From positions 124,001-188,000 of the forward strand of contig JAEOTA010000081.1 of assembly GCA_016840085.1 (NCBI GenBank): a stretch of 64,000 nucleotides of DNA, read 5' to 3'. The notes below the pieces were generated by a model. It made no database searches. It had not been told where the DNA came from and worked only from the letters and a program-made list of their open reading frames with translations. The position numbers and the translations under genes were made by a program. Each line of letters starts with the position of its first letter. Position 1 is the first letter of the stretch. The stretch comes from Promethearchaeota archaeon (lineage in GTDB: Archaea; Asgardarchaeota; Lokiarchaeia; Sigyniarchaeales; SOKP01). Below, piece after piece: positions 36,653 through 46,528 of the stretch.

Positions 36653-37897
36653 CTATGAAAGATAAATGAAGTAATAATATAAAATTGCTTCAATTAAATT
36701 AAAGAAAAGTAATCCAATAATTAACATTATCCCACTATTCATAAAGAAACCTAATATTAAAAAAGATAATAATCCCAAGAAGGACAAAAATGAACTAAAA
36801 GCAATTTTTTTATATCTACCTAAAGCTTGGATTTTACCTCCCAAGAAAGCAACTATTACCATTGAAAAAATTAAAAAAATAAAAACACGAATTATATTTT
36901 TTCCATCAGTAGATAAATATAAATTGAAGAATTTGTATAAAATTAATTCTAAAGGGATAAAATCTAAAATGAAAAATATAAGGAAAGTTATAATTATTCC
37001 GACAACAATTAAATAGAACATATTTTTATTTTTTTGAGGTGTTTCTTCAACATTGGAAACAGAGAGGGTGGAAATTAGCAAATTTGAACAAAACATAGCT
37101 ATAAATGAAACGAAAAATAGAGATAAATCAAAAATCTTAAATGAATCAGGTGTCATAATTTTAATTGCAAGAAATACTACTAGCCAATTTCCAATAGAAT
37201 GAAATAAGGTATTAATGCTCAATAAAAATCCTTTTTTAATATTTTTAACAGCATTCAACAAATATTCTTTATTGAGTAATTTCTGTAATGAAAAAAATAG
37301 ATATTTCCAACTTGGTTTAGAAAGAATTGCCCCAATAATAAACGAAGATATAAGACTAAAACAATATAAATAGATAAAGAAATTTAAGTTAAGAAAAATC
37401 TGAATATTAAATATAAATGGAATTATAATTAAACCTTCAATAATTGCTGGTATAGATGTGATTAATGCTGATTTTACAGCATATCCACGGGCTCTTGTAT
37501 TGGCAATAAAAAATTCCATAAATGACCTAAATATTATACTTATCGAAAAAAATAATAATTGGAAAATGGAAAATACTTTTAGATAAAAAAATCCCATCAT
37601 AAATATAAAGATAAAGCCAATAAAATTTGTGATCCAATAAGATAAAGCAAAATTCATTTCAATATCCTTAGAAGTATTATTCAATCTAATTTCTCTAGTT
37701 AGTGGACTATGTAGTGTTAATCCAGCCATAGTTATAGTTAGAGCAAATGTTTGTAATGTTAGAGAAAAAATGGGATAATCTTTTCCAGCTAAGACAATTA
37801 ATGGAATGAATCTGAACGGTATTCTGCCCAAGAAAGAAATTACGGTTCCGATTGAAAGAATAAATGTAAATCTTTTGATAGATCTAATTTTTTTCAT
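36653..37897 (-). CDS. MOP-superfamily flippase-like membrane protein
   Basis: 414 residues with about twelve hydrophobic spans and short, basic cytoplasmic loops (IRSIKRF at the N-terminus, YLFFSLQKLLNKEYL near the middle). The spans are regularly spaced, as in Wzx/MATE-type lipid-linked oligosaccharide flippases. Polar residues within spans include RIPFRFIPL and a Thr/Leu-rich second span. It is on the minus strand, convergent with nothing nearby, and has 512 bases of empty DNA upstream. It is the best candidate to move undecaprenyl- or dolichyl-linked glycan across the membrane. Confidence 0.72.
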   Translation of the reverse strand: MKKIRSIKRFTFILSIGTVISFLGRIPFRFIPLIVLAGKDYPIFSLTLQTFALTITMAGLTLHSPLTREIRLNNTSKDIEMNFALSYWITNFIGFIFIFMMGFFYLKVFSIFQLLFFSISIIFRSFMEFFIANTRARGYAVKSALITSIPAIIEGLIIIPFIFNIQIFLNLNFFIYLYCFSLISSFIIGAILSKPSWKYLFFSLQKLLNKEYLLNAVKNIKKGFLLSINTLFHSIGNWLVVFLAIKIMTPDSFKIFDLSLFFVSFIAMFCSNLLISTLSVSNVEETPQKNKNMFYLIVVGIIITFLIFFILDFIPLELILYKFFNLYLSTDGKNIIRVFIFLIFSMVIVAFLGGKIQALGRYKKIAFSSFLSFLGLLSFLILGFFMNSGIMLIIGLLFFNLIEAILYYYFIYLS

Positions 37898-38409
37898 TTA
37901 ATTTACCGAATAAATTCACTGTCTTCAGAATGTTTAATTTACTTTGAATAATAGGATAATACCATAAACGATTGATTAATTAAAAAATATGATATTCTTA
38001 TTGTTTACGTAGTTCACACGTTTTTAAGTGAATTGAAAACTCTATTGAACTTATATTATCCATAAAAAACATTCTTGACTTATTACCACTATTTGAATTT
38101 TCTTATATTTCAGGGTCTTTTTTGATGTTTATTAATGCACGAATATTTAGAATTTGTATGCTTATAGATCAAGATCATATGAGTGATTTCACTTCTCAAA
38201 CTCTTAAATATCGCGAGGATTCCGCTCCAAGCATCCGAAGTAAAGTGAAAGATGATTATAAATTGGTAGAATTATTAATTGGAATAGAAAGGTAAAAATT
38301 TAAGAAATTACTTCATATAAATTTAAGGGTTATTGAGAAATTTAAATACAATAACTGATATTTGCAACTATCAAGAAAATAATACGTAAACTTAGTAAGC
38401 AATATAGAT
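37898..38409. other. Spacer with a weak small ORF
   Basis: 512 bases between divergent genes. It should contain the promoters of the flippase (minus) and the GT4 gene (plus). The region 38032-38295 is open in one plus-strand frame and is less AT-rich than its surroundings (CGCGAGGATTCCGCTCC near 38210), suggesting decayed coding DNA. Confidence 0.5.
38125..38295 (+). CDS. Small unidentified ORF, possibly a gene remnant
   Basis: 56 codons from ATG 38125 (open upstream to a TGA at 38029-38031). It encodes a mixed-charge protein with RICMLIDQDHMSDFT and DDYKLVELLIGIER. I recognise no family. Composition and codon pattern look protein-like, but there is no strong ribosome site and no conserved neighbour, so it may be the tail of a lost gene. 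Confidence 0.25.
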   Translation: MFINARIFRICMLIDQDHMSDFTSQTLKYREDSAPSIRSKVKDDYKLVELLIGIER

Positions 38410-39510
38410 ATGAAATTAAAAAAAATTTTTTTAGTAATAATGGGACTAAATCAGAGTAAAGCTTTAACTTATATTTTACCGATTTTGGAGACTATGAAGA
38501 TATACAAGTTATATGTAATCCGCGATTCACCTTTACTATTAAATGATGAAAGAATTATAAATATCAACCCACCAAAAAGATTTAGAAAGAATCCTCTAAT
38601 TAAATCAATTTATAAATTATTTTTATTGATTGTATTGAATTTCAGATATAAATTTGATTTAATATATGCAGTTCATATGTTTCCACATGGGTTAGTTGGT
38701 TGGTTTATTTCCAAATTATTTAAAATAAAATATGTATTCAACTTAATTGCATATGATGCTGAATTAAGATATTGGGGTAACACTTTTACTTTTATTACGA
38801 AAAGAGTACTTTTAGATGCGGATTACCTTATGATTGAAGGTTTTTTTGATCAAGATCAAATTAATTCTAAAAATAAGCTACTCAGTTTCTTTAAACAATT
38901 GAATATTGATTTTCATAAATTATTACCTGGTTATACAGCAGTTTTTCCAGAAAAATTTTTTCCGATAAAAAAAGAGATAAAATGGGATATAATTACAATT
39001 ACTAGATTAAATCAAATTAAGCGGATTGACTTATTTATTGAAATAGTCCAAAATCTATTGGATAATATTGACATAAATTGTGCTATAATTGGAGATGGTC
39101 CGTTATTAAAAAAATTAAAAAAACAAGTTGAAAATAAAGGATTAAAAAATAAGATTTGTTTTTTAGGACGAATACCTAATAATAAATTAAATCAATTTTA
39201 TAATAGTGCAAAGATTTTTTTATTAACATCTGAAAATGAAGGATTACCCGCAACTCTAGTAGAAGCAATGTTAACTAAAACTTGTCCAATAACAACAGAT
39301 GTAGGCGCGATTCCAAATCTTATTAAAGATGGCTATAATGGATTTTTATACTCAATAAATAATTTAAAAAATGCTGAAAAAATAATTATAAAATGCTTAA
39401 AAAATAATAATTTGCGAAAAACTATTGGAAATAATGGTAGAAAACGAGCATTAGAAGTATCCGCATGGAATCGTATCTCTACATGGAATAGAATAATACA
39501 AAGTATTTAA
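38410..39510 (+). CDS. GT4 family glycosyltransferase
   Basis: 366 residues. A short N-terminal domain (LIYAVHMFPHGLVGWFISK, then FNLIAYDAELRYWG) with the H-x-x-P-H-G segment typical of the GT4 acceptor side. The donor domain: IITITRLNQIKRIDLFIEIV, CAIIGDGPLLKKLKKQ, FLGRIPNNKLNQFYNSAKIF and the sugar-nucleotide site SENEGLPATLVEAMLTK with the E-x7-E pair. Gly-rich GDGP and the whole order are canonical. Cytoplasmic, peripheral. Donor unknown. Confidence 0.9.
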   Translation: MKLKKIFLVIMGLNQSKALTYILPILETMKIYKLYVIRDSPLLLNDERIININPPKRFRKNPLIKSIYKLFLLIVLNFRYKFDLIYAVHMFPHGLVGWFISKLFKIKYVFNLIAYDAELRYWGNTFTFITKRVLLDADYLMIEGFFDQDQINSKNKLLSFFKQLNIDFHKLLPGYTAVFPEKFFPIKKEIKWDIITITRLNQIKRIDLFIEIVQNLLDNIDINCAIIGDGPLLKKLKKQVENKGLKNKICFLGRIPNNKLNQFYNSAKIFLLTSENEGLPATLVEAMLTKTCPITTDVGAIPNLIKDGYNGFLYSINNLKNAEKIIIKCLKNNNLRKTIGNNGRKRALEVSAWNRISTWNRIIQSI

Positions 39511-39736
39511 TATGGATTTTTTCTATACATTAAATTAGTTGTTTTGTTTCTAAAAGAAAAAGGGCTCGATATATAATTCGAGAATTTAATATGAAAGGAA
39601 AATAGAAATGCGATAAAGCATTTTTTTTTTATTAATCTTTAATCAAATTCTGCTATTATCTATTTATAAAATTTAATAAAGCTTATAATATTTTATCAAT
39701 TTATCTTCAGTAGAAAAGAGATTGGGATTATTTTCA

Positions 39737-40825
39737 ATGACTATAAAGTTAAGTATTACTGGAGATATATTTCTTTCGGATCAACCACATATGGTTGGCA
39801 TTGGGGTTAGATCTTGTACTAAAAAAACCAAAATTAGAGATTATCCTTTTCATAAAATTAAAAACCATTTAAAAAGATCAGATATAGTTTTTGGTAATTT
39901 AGAATCGAGTTTTAGCAATAAAAGGAATAAATTTATACTTAAACCATTTTTAATTGATATAAAGAGTGCTATGTCCTTGAAAAATGCAAATTATAATATT
40001 TTAAATGTTGCAAATAATCATATTATGGAAAATGGATTTGAAGGCTTTAATTTCACTAAAAAAGTTTTGAATAGCTTAAACATTAAACTCTTAGGACAAA
40101 AAGACAGTAAATGTGGGTATTATACTAAACCAATTATTCTGATAAAAGATAATAAAAAAATATCGTTTTTAGGCTATAGTTTAAAAGCTGATGATTTTGG
40201 GAAAAATGTTTTATACTCTATTTCGGATGAAAAAATGATCATTGAAGATATAAAAAGGATTAAGGAGAAGGAGAACCCCAATATTATTATAATATCTCTT
40301 CATTGGGGTGATGAATACATTAGCATCCCGCATCCCGAAAATGTTAAAATTGCCAGAAGATTTATTGATACAGGTGCTAATTTAATTATTGGACATCATT
40401 CTCATGTTTTAGCTCCTATTGAAAAATATAAAAATTCATTTATAATATATAGTCTTGGGAATTTTGTTTTTGATATGACATATCCATTTACTAACTATGG
40501 ACTATTGGTTGATCTAAGCATATCGGGAGAAAATAATGAATTATTTTTAAAACCCAATCTTATAGTGATTCAAAAAAATTGGATTCCAAAAATCCTAAAA
40601 TTAAATTTTAAAAAGATAATATATCCATCAAGAAAAATAGATGAAATCACAAATAATATTGATAAATATCTCTATATTCTATCTGTAAATAGACAAAACT
40701 ATAGAAAATCTTTTTATAAACTATTAATTAAAAATTTAATAAGAAATCCTTATTACTTAATTCCATTTCTTCTTAGGCTTATTAAACTTAGGAGATATCA
40801 TATAATTAAAAAAAAAAAGTGGTAA
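39737..40825 (+). CDS. CapA/PgsA-like metallophosphatase-fold protein
   Basis: About 362 residues from ATG 39737 (a TTG five codons earlier is possible). It has the CapA family pattern: KLSITGDIFLSDQ at the start, FGNLESSFSN, NVANNHIMENGFEGF, ISLHWGDEYISIP and IIGHHSHVLAPIEKY, then IYSLGNFVFD. Asp, Asn and His residues at these places form a two-metal phosphoesterase-like site. CapA homologs take part in capsule or poly-gamma-glutamate attachment. It lacks a signal peptide or N-terminal anchor, unlike many bacterial CapA proteins, so it probably works in the cytoplasm. The following PaaK-like gene is 31 bases away. Confidence 0.85.
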   Translation: MTIKLSITGDIFLSDQPHMVGIGVRSCTKKTKIRDYPFHKIKNHLKRSDIVFGNLESSFSNKRNKFILKPFLIDIKSAMSLKNANYNILNVANNHIMENGFEGFNFTKKVLNSLNIKLLGQKDSKCGYYTKPIILIKDNKKISFLGYSLKADDFGKNVLYSISDEKMIIEDIKRIKEKENPNIIIISLHWGDEYISIPHPENVKIARRFIDTGANLIIGHHSHVLAPIEKYKNSFIIYSLGNFVFDMTYPFTNYGLLVDLSISGENNELFLKPNLIVIQKNWIPKILKLNFKKIIYPSRKIDEITNNIDKYLYILSVNRQNYRKSFYKLLIKNLIRNPYYLIPFLLRLIKLRRYHIIKKKKW

Positions 40826-40856
40826 AATTATAGACTATCGTAAATTCTTATTTAAT

Positions 40857-42170
40857 TTGGGACATTTTCTAAATTATCCTTTTTTCTTTAAATTGTATAA
40901 CTGGTTAGATAATAACCAGTATAAGAAAAAACAAATAATGCTTAAGCAACAATCATTTTATTTAAAACAGATAGTCAACTTTTGTTATGAAAATGTAAAA
41001 TTTTATCGGAATAACCTTAAGGCTTTAAATCTATTGCCTAAAGATATTAAATTTATTGAAGATCTTTCAAAACTTCCAATTATCGATAAGAAAACAATAA
41101 ACCAAAATTATAATGATTTTTTTCCAAAAAATCTGAATAACATAAAATATATTGAAAGATCTACGGGAGGTACTACAGGTACTCCAATGAGATATCGTAT
41201 TACCAAATACGAGCGTAATTTAGCAGGCGCATTAACCTATCGACGCTGGAAAAGGGCAAATTATAAAATTGGAGATAGAATCTTAATTATTGGAGGTTCT
41301 TCAATTATACCTAATAAAAATACTTATTTAAAAGATTTAATAACTCGAACTATAAGAAATGCTTTTTATTTAGATTCTTTTAATTTGTCTGAGAAGATTC
41401 TTAGAAATGAGATCGATAGAATAAATAAATTTCAACCCAAATTTATATATGGTTATCCTTCTGCAATTGAATTTTTTGGTAGATGGTTATATAATAATGG
41501 ATATAGTTTAAATGGAATTAGAGGGATAGTAACAACCTCTGAAACATTATATCAACATATTAGGGTGAAAATTGAAAATTATTACGGAATTTCAGTTTTT
41601 GATAATTATGGTTTAAATGATGGCGGAATCTCTGCAGGTGAATGTAAAAAGAAAGAAGGTCTTCACATTGATACCGAAAGAAGTATTCTAGACGTAGTTG
41701 ATAACAATAATAATAATATTATTGGAGAAGAGGGTGAGATAATCGCAACCTCTCTTTTCAATTATGCTATGCCTTTTATAAGATATCGTACCGGAGATGT
41801 TGGAATTCTATCACCCACAACATACGAATGTGAATGTGGAATAAATTCTCCGATTCTTGAATCAATTAAAGGTAGGACTGTTGATATATTGATAACTCCA
41901 GAAGGTAATTTTGTTCATGGATGGTATTTTTTATATATTTTTTGGAATTATTGTAAAGGAATCATTTCTTACAAAATTGAACAGAATAATAAAGAGGAGA
42001 TTAATATTTATATTGTCCCAGAAAAAGAATCAGATTATAAAAATACAATTAAAAAAATTGAATTAGCTGTTAAAGCGAGATTTCCAACATGGAAATTGAA
42101 TTTTATAATTAATGAAAAAATTAGTTATAACAATAAAAGAAAATTCATTATAAATAACCTATTAAATTAG
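40857..42170 (+). CDS. PaaK/CapK-like adenylate-forming enzyme
   Basis: 437 residues from a TTG start (no ATG fits; the frame opens at 40806). It has the AMP-binding P-loop IERSTGGTTGTPMRYRIT, then FIYGYPSAIEFFGRWL, DNYGLNDGGISAGECKKKEG, and the ATP/AMP contact RYRTGDVGIL near residue 320. The last ~90 residues are the mobile C-terminal domain. Relatives include phenylacetate-CoA ligase and CapK, which is found in capsule loci. Here it follows a CapA-like gene with only 31 bases between, suggesting that an acyl or amino-acid substituent is activated and placed on a glycan. The substrate is not identifiable. Confidence 0.87.
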   Translation: MGHFLNYPFFFKLYNWLDNNQYKKKQIMLKQQSFYLKQIVNFCYENVKFYRNNLKALNLLPKDIKFIEDLSKLPIIDKKTINQNYNDFFPKNLNNIKYIERSTGGTTGTPMRYRITKYERNLAGALTYRRWKRANYKIGDRILIIGGSSIIPNKNTYLKDLITRTIRNAFYLDSFNLSEKILRNEIDRINKFQPKFIYGYPSAIEFFGRWLYNNGYSLNGIRGIVTTSETLYQHIRVKIENYYGISVFDNYGLNDGGISAGECKKKEGLHIDTERSILDVVDNNNNNIIGEEGEIIATSLFNYAMPFIRYRTGDVGILSPTTYECECGINSPILESIKGRTVDILITPEGNFVHGWYFLYIFWNYCKGIISYKIEQNNKEEINIYIVPEKESDYKNTIKKIELAVKARFPTWKLNFIINEKISYNNKRKFIINNLLN

Positions 42171-42174
42171 ATGA

Positions 42175-42366
42175 CCAAAAAATAGCAAAAAAATCAAAGA
42201 AGGAATTAATAAATCTTCCATACATCTAAAAGATAAGATATTAGTTAAACTAAAAGATAGAAAAAATTTTATGGTTCTCATAAATATAATGAAACATTAT
42301 GAAATTTTGAAAATTAAAGAAATCGAAATTTCACTTGAAAATTTATTTGTAAATCTTATTAAGTAG
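42175..42366 (+). pseudogene. C-terminal remnant of an ABC-2 exporter ATPase
   Basis: A frame with no start codon reads KDKILVKLKDRKNF, then HYEILKIKEIEISLENLFV and ends at TAG 42364-42366. It aligns along its whole length with the last ~45 residues of the ATPase at 24553-25470 (KIKEQELSLEDLF there). So the region once carried another ABC exporter gene, of which only the tail is left behind the PaaK-like gene. Confidence 0.65.
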
Positions 42367-42452
42367 TATAGAGGTAATTACCGATTTCTATATTATTTTT
42401 TATATTATGCAAAATAATCCTTTGAAATAAGCCATTCTTGGTTATTAGTATA

Positions 42453-42632
42453 CTAATTCACGGTCAATTCTAAACCCTTGTCAAAATTGCTTAAGTTTGC
42501 CATTTTATCATGATTGATAAAATACCTTAGGTCATGATCAGGTCGGTCCTTTACAAATGGTATGAGACATTCGGGTTTATCAAGTATTTTAAGAATCTTC
42601 TTAACTAAATCAATATTTAGTAACTCAGAATT
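42453..42632 (-). pseudogene. C-terminal remnant of dTDP-glucose 4,6-dehydratase (RmlB)
   Basis: On the minus strand, in a frame without a start codon: NSELLNIDLVKKILKILDKP, then IPFVKDRPDHDLRYFINHDK and a tail DKGLELTVN before TAG at 42453-42455. This is the diagnostic end of RmlB, where FVKDRPGHDRRY is invariant. The next gene upstream (42617-44512) reads into its first codons in another frame. An apparently intact rmlB begins at 63347, so the sequence is a relic of a second rml operon or of a rearrangement. Confidence 0.75.
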
Positions 42633-44512
42633 TCACCAAAAATAGATGAGCTATTCTTATATCTTAGAATTTCATAAATCAATATGCTATTCTCATCATA
42701 AATTAGCCGATAATAATCCGGTAATGAGTTAAGCTTAAGAAGAAATAAAATGAAATCATCTGTATATTCTGAATTTGTTAAATTCCCATGAAAGATGGGT
42801 AATATAGGAAAGGTATGAGGAGGATTGATATCAATAAATAAATATAGATATGATAATGGATAATAATTGGTTTTGAACTCATCTTTATCAAAGTCATCAA
42901 AAAACATATTCATGTAAGGAGTTGCCCATCTCATCGATACCCCTGATATTAGAGCCGTTAAACATAGTGATGTGACAAATCGGGAATCTTCTGGTAGGTT
43001 GGTGTTAATCCAATAACAAGCATTGTACTGTTCTTCTGTGTAACTTAAATTTCTATCATATATAGTTATAGATAATAATGATATGGATAAAATTAAAAAA
43101 ACTTTAGTTGATTTTTTTTTAAATATTGAATTGAGTTTAAAACATTTGGAAATTAAATAAAATCGTTTTTCATCAATTATCGTCATAAAATCAAATAATA
43201 AAAAAAATATATATATAGGCATTATAAAAGTTATAACTCTGAAGAATAAAAAACCTGCCCCATAAAAAAGACTTAAAATAACGAATATTGATGTTATATT
43301 AACAAATAATCTTAAATAAGACTGAAAATTTGCCTCGAATTTCTTTTTCTTTTGATATTTAAAGGAATAACGAAATTGGCTATAAAATATAACAAAAAAG
43401 ATTATCATGAATTCAATAGACTTTAATAATAATCTGTAAAGAGAACCTTCATGACGTGATCTAACAAATGTACCACCAGTATTCCAATTTATTATAATAT
43501 ACTCTTTTATATAATCGGATAAAGGTAAAATGGATATGAAACTTGTCAAAATAAAGGGAAATAATATAATTAAGAACATGACTATATAAAGCAACCCATT
43601 CAAAATTAGAACATGAAAATAGGTAATTTTTAATTCTTTTCTTTTAATAAGGAAATATATAAATCTTAAAATTAGCGCGATAAATGTAAATGCAACTAAT
43701 AAATATCCGTAAACATGAGATTGAACCGAAAAGAAATTTATAATAATTAAAAAAATAAAATTAATAATTGAGAATTTATAAGAAAGATATATTACTAAAG
43801 GCATAAAAGTTGCAATAAAAATCCATGGCATCATTGTAAAGATAATCCCAAAATTCATTGAAAGAAACATAGTAAATAAAAAAATAATATAAAAAATTAG
43901 ATTGTTTTCTCGTTTTTTATTGAAAAACTCTGAATGAATTAGAAATATTCCAATAAAAAAAATTGAAAATTGAATAAATGGAGCAATATAAAGAAAAATA
44001 AAATGAGGATTCAAACCAGTTAAATTACTTAATAACGCATAAATTTTATGATAATACAAATTCTGATAATTATTCATACGTGTTTCAACAACAAATTCAG
44101 AGAGATTTTCGTTGTTTATTAATAATTTAACAATATAAAGATGATCTAAACTATCCTCTGACCAAATTCTTTTATTAGCTAGACTTGGCCCTAAAGCAAT
44201 TAGTAAACTTAAAATGAATACTATTGAAAAATAAATGGTTTTTTTGTAATTAATTCTCTCATATAAAATTTTAATCAAAATTGCACAAGTCAAAAGTATT
44301 ATTAAAATATAAAAAAAAACAAAAAATATATTCAATCTTTCTAGATAATATCGATAGCCAGGAAGAAAATACCCTAAAAACCCTTTAACTAAAATATTTT
44401 GTGGATTAATTAGGCTAAGAATATAGAAAATGAATAAAAGAAGAAGAAGGAAGAAAATCATTTTAACCTTCAGAAACTTCCATTGATATAATTTTAGTAC
44501 AAATTTTTTCAT
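42617..44512 (-). CDS. Polytopic membrane protein, GT-C-like
   Basis: 631 residues with about ten to twelve hydrophobic spans and a soluble C-terminal ~150 residues. The first external loop after span 4 holds RIWSEDSLDHLYIVKLLI, where an E-D/D-H pair with aromatic context could serve as the acidic catalytic loop of a GT-C enzyme. The C-terminus has ACYWINTNLPEDSRFVTS, a segment seen in many archaeal membrane glycosyltransferases of this architecture (W-I-N/R-x-N-x-P-x-x-x-R). The last residues (SSIFGEILSY) overlap an rmlB relic and may have been acquired by truncation. Function at the level of lipid-linked sugar transfer is an inference. Confidence 0.65.
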   Translation of the reverse strand: MKKFVLKLYQWKFLKVKMIFFLLLLLFIFYILSLINPQNILVKGFLGYFLPGYRYYLERLNIFFVFFYILIILLTCAILIKILYERINYKKTIYFSIVFILSLLIALGPSLANKRIWSEDSLDHLYIVKLLINNENLSEFVVETRMNNYQNLYYHKIYALLSNLTGLNPHFIFLYIAPFIQFSIFFIGIFLIHSEFFNKKRENNLIFYIIFLFTMFLSMNFGIIFTMMPWIFIATFMPLVIYLSYKFSIINFIFLIIINFFSVQSHVYGYLLVAFTFIALILRFIYFLIKRKELKITYFHVLILNGLLYIVMFLIILFPFILTSFISILPLSDYIKEYIIINWNTGGTFVRSRHEGSLYRLLLKSIEFMIIFFVIFYSQFRYSFKYQKKKKFEANFQSYLRLFVNITSIFVILSLFYGAGFLFFRVITFIMPIYIFFLLFDFMTIIDEKRFYLISKCFKLNSIFKKKSTKVFLILSISLLSITIYDRNLSYTEEQYNACYWINTNLPEDSRFVTSLCLTALISGVSMRWATPYMNMFFDDFDKDEFKTNYYPLSYLYLFIDINPPHTFPILPIFHGNLTNSEYTDDFILFLLKLNSLPDYYRLIYDENSILIYEILRYKNSSSIFGEILSY

Positions 44513-44686
44513 TGATAAGACTTAAAATTTACTATTTTTTTTTCTCTTAAATAAATTATGTTTTCTATTAGTCTTCTTTTGGGTAATTATATCAAATTAA
44601 GTATTAATTGTAAGTTTATTTAATTTCATCTAAAAATAAATTGTAATTGATGATCTTCTAATGATTAGGATATAATATTAAATTGG

Positions 44687-46528
44687 TTAGAGGAGGAAAG
44701 GAATACACTCTCTCATCCTTGATTGAAAGTTTCGCTTTACATAAGGAATCAAAAATAGATATTCTTCATGAAGTTCAATACCCGGATATGAAATTATCCC
44801 TATTTTGTATGAACACAATTGTGCTGTGTCGAGAAAATCAGAGAGATTTTGGACTTCGCTATAAGATGCTTTCAGAGAATCCCAATCATCGAAGAATACA
44901 GGATATAACACCCTCTTCCAAGGCTGGAATACATGCAAATCCGGAAGAATCGTTAAATTGTCGTTAGAGCGATAAAGCTCTATATCATAATATACACAAT
45001 ATGCAGCGATTATGCGAACATTGTAATCTACGGGGAATCCTACTAGTATAAGCACTTGAATATCATCGTTTGCCAGATGGTTGCGTAGCGGTATTGAATC
45101 AAGATCGGAATCTGGCACTATTGGGGGATACAAGATTTGTGATCCGATTAGAAGTGTAGAGAGTGCCACCACAGCAATTCCACCAGAATATTTCTTAAGG
45201 TGTTTGATATTAGTAGAATCAATTCTATCTAGTAATGTGTTTAACCTACATGATTGGGATTTCTTCATAATTTCGTAAACCGCGGTGATTGAAATGAAGA
45301 CAAGTACAATCACGATACCTAACAGATGAACCTTATAGTGAGGATAATCCTTGGTAACTCCAGTCCATGATCCTTGAACTATTAAATATACAACTAATCC
45401 TATAAGCGTGATGAAATGGATCCAAAAGTCCCTAAGAAATTTTGATAACTTCTCTGAAATCCCTGAATGCAAAACTTGTTCAGAATCAATATTCAGATAT
45501 CCTCTTACCATGATGCCTACTACTAGAGCACATAGACAAATGAGGAAAATGGATCCCAAAAGGGGATCAATCTCGAGGTCGTTATAACCCAAGAATGGTA
45601 TCTGTGGAACTTGATATATAGCTATTCGGTAGATAATCATGAGATTATATTCCGATTTTAAAATTTGCAGTCCTGCATCTAAGAGTGAAGTACTCCCGTA
45701 GAAAGTTGGTAAAAAAATAGGTTGTAGAACCAAGAACAAATAAAACCAACCAGCGCTCAGAAATAATATACCGCCAAACACAATCAAAGATTTAATTGGT
45801 ATTGTTCCGATAATACCATATAGCATGACTATAAAACAGAGAACTATTGCGAAATATACACACGAATAGTCATAAATCATGAACAAACCAACAGACAAGC
45901 CAAATAATGCGGAATGTCGCAAATTGCTCAGGTCCAGTGTTCCCATTAGGAGAATGAGGAAAAGTATCTGACTCATAACTGCGGTGTAAAAATGAGAATC
46001 TCTGCTCATGTTAACTAGAGGTGGATAAAAGAGAAATATACTTGCAACAAATAATCCCGTACGTTGATGGTTTAGAATTTTGGAGAATATTCCATATGCC
46101 CAAACCCCGGCTAAAGTTCCGGAGATAATCGATATAAAACGGGCTCCAAACTCAATCGGAAAACCCAGATTCCCAAAACCTACGATGGATATTCCATTCA
46201 GAAAGTTTCCAAGTGGGGGATGGAGCCGATTGAATGGCGATCTTTTATATCCTAATAACGAATAAACAACCTTCACTGGATTATTCAAGTTTTCAAGGAT
46301 AAGCTCCACAGTAAATGCCTCTTCCAGAGCATAGGTACCTTCATCCCATCTCAGAGGTATTAGATCGATATTGAAGACTCGTATAAGGAATCCGATTACT
46401 ACGAGTATCATCATCAATATCATCATTAGTGTTTTCCTGCGGAAAAGGATATCGCGGAGAAACTCTTTATTCTCTAATACTTTTTCTGTTTCTGATTTGG
46501 AACGTACAAGATTATTGCTTGAACTCAG
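44687..46528 (-). CDS. GT39 (PMT/ArnT-like) membrane glycosyltransferase, possibly CTG start
   Basis: 579 residues from the first ATG (46426), or 613 from a CTG at 46528. The first loop holds LRWDEGTYALEEAF, the acidic D-E pair of GT39/ArnT enzymes, then RLHPPLGNFLNG (H-P-P motif). About eleven membrane spans follow and a soluble C-terminus. The 34-codon extension is open, charged (RDILFRRKT just before span 1), and preceded six bases upstream by GGAGGAG, the strongest ribosome site seen in the window. The gene is clearly richer in G+C than its neighbours. It probably transfers a sugar from a lipid carrier on the outer face. The start is uncertain. Confidence 0.75.
   Translation of the reverse strand: MSSSNNLVRSKSETEKVLENKEFLRDILFRRKTLMMILMMILVVIGFLIRVFNIDLIPLRWDEGTYALEEAFTVELILENLNNPVKVVYSLLGYKRSPFNRLHPPLGNFLNGISIVGFGNLGFPIEFGARFISIISGTLAGVWAYGIFSKILNHQRTGLFVASIFLFYPPLVNMSRDSHFYTAVMSQILFLILLMGTLDLSNLRHSALFGLSVGLFMIYDYSCVYFAIVLCFIVMLYGIIGTIPIKSLIVFGGILFLSAGWFYLFLVLQPIFLPTFYGSTSLLDAGLQILKSEYNLMIIYRIAIYQVPQIPFLGYNDLEIDPLLGSIFLICLCALVVGIMVRGYLNIDSEQVLHSGISEKLSKFLRDFWIHFITLIGLVVYLIVQGSWTGVTKDYPHYKVHLLGIVIVLVFISITAVYEIMKKSQSCRLNTLLDRIDSTNIKHLKKYSGGIAVVALSTLLIGSQILYPPIVPDSDLDSIPLRNHLANDDIQVLILVGFPVDYNVRIIAAYCVYYDIELYRSNDNLTILPDLHVFQPWKRVLYPVFFDDWDSLKASYSEVQNLSDFLDTAQLCSYKIGIISYPGIELHEEYLFLIPYVKRNFQSRMRECIPFLL

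Noticed and set aside
44683..44967. Plus-strand ORF of 94 codons antisense to the end of the GT39 gene
   Set aside because: It lies fully opposite a clear GT39 coding region and has no family features; it is open only because the GC-richer gene has few stops on the other strand.
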